A stretch of 64,000 nt of DNA from contig NZ_JACHCI010000020.1 of NCBI RefSeq assembly GCF_014200675.1, forward strand, positions 1 through 64,000, written 5' to 3'. This document shows positions 35,307 to 42,693 of the stretch, piece by piece. Source of the stretch: Janthinobacterium saanense. GTDB lineage: Bacteria; Pseudomonadota; Gammaproteobacteria; Burkholderiales; Burkholderiaceae_D. The stretch's first letter is position 1; each line of letters starts with the position of its first letter. A program made the position numbers and the translations under genes. The notes below the pieces were generated by a model, which saw only the letters and a list, made by a program, of their open reading frames with translations, ran no database searches and was not told where the DNA came from.

Positions 35307-36227
35307 ATGATTCCTGACCACGATAGTGATTCAAAGTCACCATTAAATGACGCCCGGCTACCTTCTTTATTGGCGCTGCGTTGCTTCGAGGCGGCGGCAC
35401 GGCTGGAGAATTTCACCCGTGCGGCTGATGAGTTGCACCTGACGCACGGCGCGATCAGCCGTGCCGTGCGCACGCTGGAAGACGATCTCGGCGTGGCGCT
35501 GTTCGAGCGGCGCAGCCGCCGCGTGTTCCTGACCGACGCCGGCCGCAAACTGGCGCAGGCGGTTCGCGATGGGCTGGGATTGATGCGCCAGGCTACCCGC
35601 GAATTGCGCGCCAGTGCGCGTCAACAGCGGCAGTGGGTACTGTCGTGCGAACCGACACTGCTGATGTGCTGGCTGATTCCGCGCTGGCCGGACTTCCAGG
35701 CCAGGCATCCCGCCATTAATATCCACCTGGTTGCCGGCGGCGGAGCGTTTTCGTTCGACAGCGGCATCGATCTTGCCATTCGTCGCGACGATTTCGCGTG
35801 GTCCGATGCGATTCATGCGGCGCCGCTGTTCGCGGAAAAAAACGGCCCGGTATGCCGCCCGGACAAGGTCAGCACATGGTTCACGTCGGGGAGAAACGCC
35901 GCGTTGCGGCCGGCGGCGCCGCGCCTACATACGCGCACCCGGCCGAACGCATGGCCGGCGTGGGCGGACTTGGCCGGCCAGCCACAGTCCGAGGCAATCG
36001 GACAGCGCTTTGAACATTTTTATTTCAGCTTGCAGGCGGCCGTGGCTGGATTGGGCGTGGCCATCGGTCCCTGGCATCTGGTGCGCGACGATATCGAGCA
36101 TGGCGTGCTGGCCGCGCCGATGGGCTTCGTCGACGATGGATCGCACTATTGCCTGCTGTCGCCCGCGCCGTTGGCCGAGGGCACGCCACAGCGTGATTTG
36201 CTGGAATGGCTCAAAGCAATGGCGTGA
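35307..36227 (+). CDS. LysR-type regulator divergent from the LysE exporter
   Basis: LTTR of 306 aa, GcvA/AmpR-like in form. The helix-turn-helix is at about 20-78 (LALRCFEAAARLENFTRAADELHLTHGAISRAVRTLEDDLGVALFERR). The effector domain is at about 110-300 (WVLSCEPTLLMCWLIPRWPDFQARHPAINIHLVAGGG, LAIRRDDFAW, LHTRTRPNAWPAWADLAG, YFSLQAAVAGLGVAIGPWHLVRDDI). The reading frame is continuous through the less conserved 180-215 stretch, so it is taken as intact. It probably controls the exporter gene opposite. Confidence 0.87.
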   Translation: MIPDHDSDSKSPLNDARLPSLLALRCFEAAARLENFTRAADELHLTHGAISRAVRTLEDDLGVALFERRSRRVFLTDAGRKLAQAVRDGLGLMRQATRELRASARQQRQWVLSCEPTLLMCWLIPRWPDFQARHPAINIHLVAGGGAFSFDSGIDLAIRRDDFAWSDAIHAAPLFAEKNGPVCRPDKVSTWFTSGRNAALRPAAPRLHTRTRPNAWPAWADLAGQPQSEAIGQRFEHFYFSLQAAVAGLGVAIGPWHLVRDDIEHGVLAAPMGFVDDGSHYCLLSPAPLAEGTPQRDLLEWLKAMA

Positions 36228-36250
36228 GCCGGCGCTGCTGACTGGAAGCC

Positions 36251-36379
36251 CTAGCGGGCATGCTGTTGGTTTTTTTGCCAGGCGGGTTCCGGGTTGACGC
36301 GCCTTATCCGATCGATGGCCTTCCAGCTGGCGTGCAGCAGGGCAGCAAATAAAACGATGGCGACGACGGAAGCGGACAT
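36251..36379 (-). pseudogene. Fragment of a DMT (EamA) transporter, N-terminal part
   Basis: A 42-codon frame starting MSASVVAIVLFAALLHASWKAI. The ALLHASW(N)A(I) segment is the characteristic first helix of a branch of EamA transporters. After residue 21 the sequence turns polar (DRIRRVNPEPAWQK) and soon stops. It starts 15 nt after the stop of the binding-protein gene. Together with 34404-34531 it looks like one transporter gene broken by a segment carrying lysE and lysR. It could also be expressed as a tiny membrane protein, but no ribosome site is seen. Confidence 0.5.
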
Positions 36380-36393
36380 GGCGCGAGAGGCCC

Positions 36394-37215
36394 TTAGCGC
36401 GGCCTGACGCTGGCCGACAGCAGCTCAGACCTGTGATTGCGCTGCAAGGCGTCCAGCAGTGCGCCTGAGCGGCCCACTTTTTCCAGCAATTCACGCAAGG
36501 TGGCCTGGTCTTCCGGCGTGAGGGTTTTGCGCGACAGATAGGCGCCGCTCATGCCCCAAGGTAATTCGGGCAAGGCTTCCAGACGCAGGCGGTCGGCCAT
36601 GCCATACACGCGGGCATCGTTTTGCGCCACGCCGGACAGGATGGTCGGGCTCATGATGGTGGCGTCGATGAATCCGCTTTGCATCAGCCGCGCCACCGAG
36701 AGGGCGTCGACTTCATAAAACAGCCGGCCCTGGCTACTCAATTCCTTGGCCAGTGCCTGGTAGGACGCGCCGTAATCGTAGCCGCGCACCAGCGCCACCC
36801 GCAATTCGCGTCTGTCGATCAATTCCTGCATGTTGTTGATGGGTGCGCGTGCGCTTTGCAGTGAAATGAGCAGGGGGCGATTGCCCATCAGGGGCACGAA
36901 CAAGCCTTGCTGATCGCGCCGCTGGGTGCTGGTGGCGGGGATCAGCAGGTCGGCCTTGCCCAGCTCAAACATGGCTTCCTGGCGTGCGCGCGGCACGGCG
37001 GTGAAGACGAAGGTGCAACCCATCCTGGCGCCCAGCGCACGCAGCAGCTCGGGATAGATGCCGCTGATGCTGGCGCCATTGACGACGACGTTGGGGCTGA
37101 CCGCCGAGACAGGCACCTGGATATCGCGTGAACATTGCCCCCACGCCAGGGTTGGCAGGGCCAGCGCCAGCATGGCCGCGGTACGGCGCCAGGCGCTGCA
37201 ATAAAAATCAGTCAT
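36394..37215 (-). CDS. Periplasmic substrate-binding protein (SBP_bac_3 type)
   Basis: Solute-binding protein of 273 aa. The signal peptide is about 1-26 (LALALPTLAWG). The rest is a type II periplasmic-binding fold (ISGIYPELLRALGARMGCTFVFTAVPRARQEAMFELGKADLLIPATSTQRRDQQGLFVPL, ALVRGYDYGASYQALA, MQSGFIDATIMSP). No ABC permease or ATPase gene is adjacent, so it is an orphan that may serve a distant transporter or sense a ligand. The start at 37215 has AAGGA 5 nt upstream; ATGs at 37221 and 37233 are less well placed. Confidence 0.82.
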   Translation of the reverse strand: MTDFYCSAWRRTAAMLALALPTLAWGQCSRDIQVPVSAVSPNVVVNGASISGIYPELLRALGARMGCTFVFTAVPRARQEAMFELGKADLLIPATSTQRRDQQGLFVPLMGNRPLLISLQSARAPINNMQELIDRRELRVALVRGYDYGASYQALAKELSSQGRLFYEVDALSVARLMQSGFIDATIMSPTILSGVAQNDARVYGMADRLRLEALPELPWGMSGAYLSRKTLTPEDQATLRELLEKVGRSGALLDALQRNHRSELLSASVRPR

Positions 37216-37358
37216 ACCCATCCTTGCTCGCACTCGAATACCGAGCGTTTGTACGCCCGGCGGATTCCTTCATTTTCACCTATTTATTTCTTACGTGCAA
37301 TGCTTAGCTGGGCTACCCGGGTGTAGTGCGTAGGCTGGATAATAACTTTAGTCGCAGC

Positions 37359-38609
37359 TTACTTTGCCCCGCGTAACTTGAAATAACGCCAGGCAACAAT
37401 CAGACCCAGGGTTTGCATGATGGCGCAGACAAAGAAGGTGCTGCCGATGCGCCAGTCGTTGGCGGGCAAATGGCTGACTTCACCGAGGATGGCGCTGCCC
37501 AGCAGCGGCATGAAGATGATGCCCAGGCTGCTGATCGATTGCAGGGAGCCCATCAGTTCGCCCTGTTCACCGGCTGCCGAGGCCTTGGAAATAATCCCTT
37601 GCAGGGCAGGACCGGCGGCAAACGCCAGCAGGTTGCACAGGATCAAGCCGTACATCATCCAGCCCTGCGTCGCCAGGCCATACAGCAAATAGGTGATGGC
37701 GCCCGATACCATGCCCAGCAAGGACAGCCGCACTTCACCCAGGCGCTTGATCAGTATGCCCAGCAAGCCTGCCTGCACGACGGCCGCGCACAGGCCCACG
37801 CAAAACAGCGCGATGCCATTCTGGCGCGGCGTCCAGTCAAAACGGAAATGGGTGTACAGCACCCAGGTGGTGTTGAGCATCATTTGCGCAAACGTCATCA
37901 AGCCAAAGGCCAGCACCAGGCCACGGATTTCCAGGCGGCGCAGCAGTTTCAGCAGGGCCGCGAAGGGATTGATACGGGCCAGGGTGAACGGTGCTTTGGC
38001 GCCTGGCGCCAGCGATTCAGGCACGAAGAAATAACCGTAGATGAAATTGGCTGCCGACAGGCCGGCCGCCACAAAGAAGGGCAGGTGCAGGTTGATATCG
38101 CCCAGCAAGCCGCCCAGCATCGGACCGCAGATAAAGCCCAGGCCGAAGGCGGCGCCTATCTTGCCGAAGCTCTTGGCCCGGTTCTCGGGCGTGGAGACGT
38201 CAGAGGCGTAAGCCGAGGCGACCGACATGCTGGCCGACGAGACGCCGCCGATGATGCGGCCGATGAACAGGCAAGCCAGGTTCGGCGCCCAGCCCGTGGC
38301 CAGGAAGTTGATGCACATGCCGGCCATTGAATAGAGCAGCACGGGGCGGCGCCCCACGCGGTCGCTGATGGCGCCCAGCATGGGCATGAAGATGAATTGC
38401 AGCAAGCCGAACACGGCGGCCATGATGCCGTACCAGAAAGCTTGCTGCTCGCGTCCGCTGACGAAGTCGCCGATCAGTATGGGCAGCACGGGCACGACCA
38501 GGCCGATGCCCAGCATGTCGATAAAGACGCAGACGAGGATGAAGTTCAGATTGCCGCCGCGCGCCGGTGCTGAGGGCGCGGGGGAGGGGGTAACGGTGTC
38601 GTTGGACAT
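37359..38609 (-). CDS. TCR/Tet-family MFS drug exporter
   Basis: Major facilitator of 416 aa with 12 membrane segments and TetA-like form. ILVCVFIDMLGIGLVVPVLPILIGDF opens helix 1, MLGAISDRVGRRPVLL is motif A in loop 2-3, LFIGRIIGGVSSASMSVASAYASDVSTPENRAKSFG is typical of Tet(A/B/C) relatives, and GAAFGLGFICGPMLGG is motif C of drug antiporters. Tetracycline itself need not be the substrate. No tetR gene is adjacent; the promoter at 38717-38745 seems constitutive. Confidence 0.88.
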   Translation of the reverse strand: MSNDTVTPSPAPSAPARGGNLNFILVCVFIDMLGIGLVVPVLPILIGDFVSGREQQAFWYGIMAAVFGLLQFIFMPMLGAISDRVGRRPVLLYSMAGMCINFLATGWAPNLACLFIGRIIGGVSSASMSVASAYASDVSTPENRAKSFGKIGAAFGLGFICGPMLGGLLGDINLHLPFFVAAGLSAANFIYGYFFVPESLAPGAKAPFTLARINPFAALLKLLRRLEIRGLVLAFGLMTFAQMMLNTTWVLYTHFRFDWTPRQNGIALFCVGLCAAVVQAGLLGILIKRLGEVRLSLLGMVSGAITYLLYGLATQGWMMYGLILCNLLAFAAGPALQGIISKASAAGEQGELMGSLQSISSLGIIFMPLLGSAILGEVSHLPANDWRIGSTFFVCAIMQTLGLIVAWRYFKLRGAK

Positions 38610-38716
38610 GCAGGCTTTCGGCGCAGTCCCCGCGCCGCCGGTCTGGCCAGGCTGGGCGGGGATAGGTGGTTGGCGTGGCGCCGGCGTATCAGGCCGCAGC
38701 GCTAGCTGAGCCTTGT

Positions 38717-38745
38717 ATTATAGACAGCAGGCGTCTTGCTGGCTA
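38717..38745 (-). promoter_or_regulatory. Promoter of the Tet-like exporter
   Basis: On the minus strand TAGCCA (38740-38745) is followed after 17 bp by TATAAT (38717-38722). It lies about 110 bp before the start at 38609. Confidence 0.45.
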
Positions 38746-38751
38746 TCACCA

Positions 38752-39408
38752 TCAAGCAGCCGGTGCGATGGTCCACTCTTGCGCAAAGGTGCTGCGGAAG
38801 TCGGTGAGTATGGTCAGGCGGCTTTCGGCCAGCGCGCGCCCAGCCTGCGTCTGCATCTTGCCTGGCAGCTTGGCCAGCTTGGTCTCGATATGGTCGAGCG
38901 CGTAAGCCTTGTCGTTCAGCGGACGCTGTAGCGCCAGCGGATCGGCGCCATGCGCCAGCGCGCTATCCATGCGGGCCGCCGTATAAAACAGCCGCGCCAG
39001 GCCGACGGCGCCCAGGGCGTCGATGCGGTCGGCGTCCTGCACGATGCGTGCCTCGATGGTGTGCGGCGCCAGATCAGCAGAAAAGCTGTGCGTTTCGATG
39101 GCGTGGCCCACGCCGGCCAGCTTGTCGGATGGAAAATCCTGTTCGGCCAGCTGGCGGCAGGCCAGCGCAGCGGCCTGGCGCGACGCCAGATGGCGTTCGG
39201 GATGGTTTTTCGGCAAGTTGACCAGGTCATGCAGATAGCTGGCCGCCATCACCACCAGCGCATCGGCTTCCGGGTGCTGTTCCAGCAAGATGGAGGCATT
39301 GCGCCAGACGCGGTGCAGATGCGCGATGTCGTGGGCGCTGTCATCGCCGAGGCCGGCGGTAGCCAGGGCCAGCAGGCGAGGCTGCCATAGGGTAAGCAAA
39401 GATTGCAT
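38752..39408 (-). CDS. HD-domain phosphohydrolase
   Basis: Protein of 218 aa with a full HD motif: SAHDIAHLHRVWRNA (first His), ASYLHDLVNLPK (HD pair) and IVQDADRIDALGAVGLARLF (last Asp). It resembles the uncharacterised YedJ-type HD hydrolases that act on nucleotides or other phosphoesters; its substrate is unknown. The start at 39408 (MQSLLTLWQPRL) fits the family. The frame continues upstream without conserved features. A 17-bp palindrome lies 88 bp upstream. Confidence 0.8.
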   Translation of the reverse strand: MQSLLTLWQPRLLALATAGLGDDSAHDIAHLHRVWRNASILLEQHPEADALVVMAASYLHDLVNLPKNHPERHLASRQAAALACRQLAEQDFPSDKLAGVGHAIETHSFSADLAPHTIEARIVQDADRIDALGAVGLARLFYTAARMDSALAHGADPLALQRPLNDKAYALDHIETKLAKLPGKMQTQAGRALAESRLTILTDFRSTFAQEWTIAPAA

Positions 39409-39495
39409 ATTTCTCAATGGGTGAAAAACGGAGGCGCTAGTGTGGCATAAAGCGGCCTGCAGCGCAGCGCTTTTGGCTAGATGCATTTTCTTGTG

Positions 39496-39512
39496 CATGT
39501 AAAATTTACATG
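39496..39512. promoter_or_regulatory. 17-bp palindrome between the HD-hydrolase and cheW genes
   Basis: CATGTAAAATTTACATG has 8-bp perfect arms around one A. It is placed between divergent genes, 87 bp from the HD gene start and 89 bp from cheW. It looks like an operator for an unidentified dimeric regulator. No regulator gene is next to it. Confidence 0.5.
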
Positions 39513-39601
39513 AGGTAATATTGCCACGCAGAAATTTAAGACGCAGGCTTTGCGGCAAATTAGTTGTAAAAATAGATAGATTATTTTACTAAAGGATTAT
39601 C

Positions 39602-40093
39602 ATGAACACTATCGCTAGCGAGTCTGGCGCGGCCGTCGCCAAAGCTGCCGAATATCTGGCTTTTACCCTGGGGCAGGAAGAGTATGGCATTGACATCCAG
39701 AAGGTCAGCGAAATCCGCAGCTATGAAACGCCGACCCGCATCGCCAATGCACCGGAATTCGTCAAGGGCGTGGTCAATCTGCGCGGCATCATCGTGCCCA
39801 TCGTCGACATGCGCATCAAGTTCAACCTGGGCACGCCCAGCTATGACCAGTTCACCGTCGTCATCATCCTCAATATCGGCAACCGCGTGGTCGGCATGGT
39901 GGTCGACCGCGTCTCCGACGTCACCACCTTGCTGCCCGAGCAAATCAAGCCGGCGCCCGACATGGGCCGCTCGCTCAATACGGAATACGTGATTGGCCTG
40001 GGCACGCTCGACGAGCGCATGCTGATACTGGTCGATATCGATCTGCTGATGTCGAGCGCCGAGATGGGCTTGATCGAAAAGCTGGCTGCCTAA
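39602..40093 (+). CDS. cheW: Chemotaxis coupling protein CheW
   Basis: CheW of 163 aa that links chemoreceptors to the CheA kinase. The domain starts with [60 protein letters not shown], including the conserved NLRG and PIVD segments, and continues with [15 protein letters not shown] and [16 protein letters not shown] 39602 has AAAGGA about 5 nt upstream. It is followed 74 bp later by a chemoreceptor gene on the same strand, and the two are probably expressed together. No cheA, cheY or cheR is in the window. Confidence 0.94.
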   Translation: MNTIASESGAAVAKAAEYLAFTLGQEEYGIDIQKVSEIRSYETPTRIANAPEFVKGVVNLRGIIVPIVDMRIKFNLGTPSYDQFTVVIILNIGNRVVGMVVDRVSDVTTLLPEQIKPAPDMGRSLNTEYVIGLGTLDERMLILVDIDLLMSSAEMGLIEKLAA

Positions 40094-40167
40094 GCCATCG
40101 CCATGTAGCAGATTTTCCTGGCGCACGGTTCCACTGGACCATGCGCCAATTTTTTCAGGATAGTATT

Positions 40168-41784
40168 ATGAATATATTAAGAAATATCAGCATCGGCTCC
40201 CGCCTTGGCCTGGGCTTTGCCGTGATCCTGCTGTTTTCCATGTTGATTACCGGCATCAGCGTATGGCGTTTGCACGACGTGGCCACGGCCACGCGCGTAA
40301 TGATGGAGCAGCCTTTGGCCAAGGAGCGCCATATTTCCGACTGGTATGGCCGCATCGACAGCGCGGTGCGCCGCACGATCGCGATTGCCCGCAGCTCCGA
40401 TACCTCGCTGAGCGCGTATTTCGCCGAAGAATCGAAAGTCTCGTCGGCCAGCTCGGCCGAACTGCAAAAGAAGATCGAGGCGCTGATAGCCCAGCCGCTT
40501 GAAAAAACCATGTTTGCCGCCTTGCTGGAACAGCGCAAGCTGTACCTGAGTTCGCGTGACCAGGTCTACCAGCTCAAGGGCGAAGGCCAGGCCGAGGCCG
40601 CCAACGAGGTATTTGAAAAAACCTTCGTGCCGGCTGCCGCCACATACCAGAAGATGGTGTTTGAATTGCTCGAGCATCAGCGCGCCAGTATCGACGCCAC
40701 CGCGCGCGATATCGACCGGGTGGCCAGCACCAGCCGCAACTTGCTGCTGACCTTGGCCGTGCTGGCGCTGGTCTTTGGCGTCGTCTGTTCCTGGCTGCTG
40801 ACGACCGGCATCGTCGGCCCGCTGCGTACGGCTGTCGATGTGGCGCGCCGGGTGGCCGATGGCGACTTGACGGCGCAGATCGATGCCAGCGCCAAGGATG
40901 AGACGGGGCAATTGCTGCTGGCCTTGAAAGACATGAACAGCAGTTTGCTGACCATCGTCGGCGAAGTGCGCACCAGCACCGACAGCATCGCTACCTCATC
41001 GACCCAGATTGCGGCCGGCAACCAGGATTTGTCCAGCCGCACGGAGCAGCAGGCCGGCTCGCTGGAAGAGACGGCCTCGTCCATGGAAGAACTGACCTCG
41101 ACCGTCAAGCAGAATGCCGACAATGCACGCCAGGCCAATCAGCTGGCGGCAACGGCGGCGCAAGTGGCTGTCAAGGGCGGCACGGTAGTGGCGCAGGTGG
41201 TGGGCACGATGGATGCGATCAACGCCTCGTCCAACAAGATCGTCGACATCATTTCCGTGATCGACGGCATTGCTTTCCAGACCAATATCCTGGCCTTGAA
41301 CGCGGCCGTGGAAGCGGCCAGGGCAGGTGAGCAGGGCCGTGGCTTTGCCGTGGTGGCCACCGAGGTGCGCAACCTGGCGCAGCGTTCAAGCCAGGCGGCC
41401 AAGGAAATCAAGGCATTGATCGGTGATTCCGTCGAACAAGTCAGCGCGGGCAGCAAGCTGGTGGCGCAGGCCGGTTCGACCATGGACGATATCGTTGCCA
41501 GCGTGCACCGCGTGAGCGACATCATTACCGAGATCACGGCCGCCAGCAACGAGCAAAGCGTGGGCATCGATGAAATCAACCGCGCCATCGGCCAGATGGA
41601 TGCCGTGACCCAGCAAAACGCGGCCCTGGTGGAAGAATCGGCGGCGGCCGCCGAATCGATGCAGCACCAGGCGCACAATCTGGCGCATGTGGTGAGCGTG
41701 TTTAATCTGGGTGGGCAGGGTGGCTTGAAGCGGCCGGCGCTGCAAAAGCCGAAACCGGCTTTGCGGATAGGCCGCGCTGCTTAA
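40168..41784 (+). CDS. Methyl-accepting chemotaxis protein (4HB sensor type)
   Basis: Chemoreceptor of 538 aa. TM1 is at about 11-32. A periplasmic four-helix-bundle-like domain is at about 33-190 (RLHDVATATRVMMEQPLAKERHISDWYGRIDSAVRRT). TM2 is at about 192-212, a HAMP domain at about 213-265, then the signalling helices with the invariant hairpin FQTNILALNAAVEAARAGEQGRGFAVVATEVRNLAQRSSQAAKEIK. SLEETASSMEELTSTVKQNADNA marks a methylation region. There is no C-terminal NWETF-type pentapeptide for CheR docking. ATG 40168 has CAGGA 7 nt upstream. Its stop overlaps the stop of the RNase H-like gene. Confidence 0.92.
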   Translation: MNILRNISIGSRLGLGFAVILLFSMLITGISVWRLHDVATATRVMMEQPLAKERHISDWYGRIDSAVRRTIAIARSSDTSLSAYFAEESKVSSASSAELQKKIEALIAQPLEKTMFAALLEQRKLYLSSRDQVYQLKGEGQAEAANEVFEKTFVPAAATYQKMVFELLEHQRASIDATARDIDRVASTSRNLLLTLAVLALVFGVVCSWLLTTGIVGPLRTAVDVARRVADGDLTAQIDASAKDETGQLLLALKDMNSSLLTIVGEVRTSTDSIATSSTQIAAGNQDLSSRTEQQAGSLEETASSMEELTSTVKQNADNARQANQLAATAAQVAVKGGTVVAQVVGTMDAINASSNKIVDIISVIDGIAFQTNILALNAAVEAARAGEQGRGFAVVATEVRNLAQRSSQAAKEIKALIGDSVEQVSAGSKLVAQAGSTMDDIVASVHRVSDIITEITAASNEQSVGIDEINRAIGQMDAVTQQNAALVEESAAAAESMQHQAHNLAHVVSVFNLGGQGGLKRPALQKPKPALRIGRAA

Positions 41785-42308
41785 TCTTGCGCTGGAGGAT
41801 CTTGTTCCACCCACGCAGCTATCGCCAGTTGCGACAGCCTGTCCGCCTCGCCATTGCGGTGGCGCGGTATCCAGCGCAGGGTCACGTTGTGGAGTTGTTG
41901 CAGCAGGGCCACGACGCTGGCCCTTTGTGTTTCCAATCCTTTTGCACCCAGCGGCGTACTGCCCAGCACATCGTTGATGACGACCTGGCTGTCGCCATAC
42001 AGCAGCAGTTCCATGGGAGGCGGGCTGAGCGCCAGCGCCGCTTGCAGCACGGCCGTCAAGGCCGCGTATTCTGCTTCGCTGCTATTGCCATAGTCTAGCG
42101 CTTCACTGACCTCGATACGCTCACCCTGCGGGCCCAGCAGCAGGGCGCCTATGCCCAGCTTGCCAGGGTTGGGATGGGCGGAACCGTCGAACCAGCCGCG
42201 CCAGGCCAGCGGACCTGCAGCATCCTGGCGCCTGGCGGCCCATAAATCTCGCCGCGCCTGCATCTTTGCTTCCTTGCGCTGCCTGCGGGCGTCTGCCTCT
42301 GCCGTCAT
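41781..42308 (-). CDS. Ribonuclease HI-family protein
   Basis: RNase H fold protein of 175 aa. Catalytic acids are readable: WFDGSAHPNPG (Asp), SSEAEYAAL (Glu), LLLYGDSQVVIND (Asp) and the last Asp in RHRNGEADRLSQLA. It resembles the RnhA-like family sometimes labelled reverse-transcriptase-like, and it has a basic N-terminal extension (ADARRQRKEAKMQARRDLWAARR). It probably cleaves RNA in RNA-DNA hybrids. Its start overlaps the stop of the gene at 42305-42655 by 4 bp (ATGA), implying translational coupling. Confidence 0.83.
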   Translation of the reverse strand: MTAEADARRQRKEAKMQARRDLWAARRQDAAGPLAWRGWFDGSAHPNPGKLGIGALLLGPQGERIEVSEALDYGNSSEAEYAALTAVLQAALALSPPPMELLLYGDSQVVINDVLGSTPLGAKGLETQRASVVALLQQLHNVTLRWIPRHRNGEADRLSQLAIAAWVEQDPPAQD

Positions 42309-42655
42309 CGCGTGAGCAGCACGGTATCGATCAGGCTGGCTATCCAGCAAGCGACCAGCACCCACACGGCGATGCCCATCGCGGAGCCATCGCTGGCGGA
42401 CAGGGCTTGTACTTTTTCCAGGATCAGTTGCGGGTCCAGCGGCAAGGCGCCGCTATTGATCTGGTCCATCAACTGGTCCGTGCGGGCCATGATGTCGCGC
42501 AGCACAAAGAGCAGGGCGGCGAGAGTGGGCAGAATGTACAGGCAGGCGCGCAGTGGACGTTTCAACAAGAAATGTCCACTGCCGGGGAAGACCAGGCCAG
42601 AGAGCAGCAGGGCCTGGGTGCGCTTGTTGCGTGGAAAGGAGGGAGAGCCGCTCAT
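42305..42655 (-). CDS. Small two-helix membrane protein of unknown function
   Basis: Protein of 116 aa. It has hydrophobic spans at about 16-30 (LLLSGLVFPGSGHFLL) and 37-52 (ACLYILPTLAALLFVL), a polar middle (RTDQLMDQINSGALPLDPQLILEKVQALSASDG), and a third span at about 93-114 (GIAVWVLVACWIASLIDTVLL). The GSGHFLLKRPLRA segment recalls small proteins with a TM2-like P-G-x-G-x-x-Y/F-x-G motif. I do not recognise its family. It is coupled to the RNase H-like gene by a 4-bp overlap. Confidence 0.7.
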   Translation of the reverse strand: MSGSPSFPRNKRTQALLLSGLVFPGSGHFLLKRPLRACLYILPTLAALLFVLRDIMARTDQLMDQINSGALPLDPQLILEKVQALSASDGSAMGIAVWVLVACWIASLIDTVLLTR

Positions 42656-42693
42656 GCGCGCCTTAAGTGGTCAAGGTAGAGCGGCCCATCATA

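Noticed and set aside
35307..36227. Possible frameshift in the LysR gene around residues 180-215
   Set aside because: Conserved segments on both sides (LFAEKNGPVC and LHTRTRPNAWPAW) are in the same frame, so the gap is divergence rather than a break.
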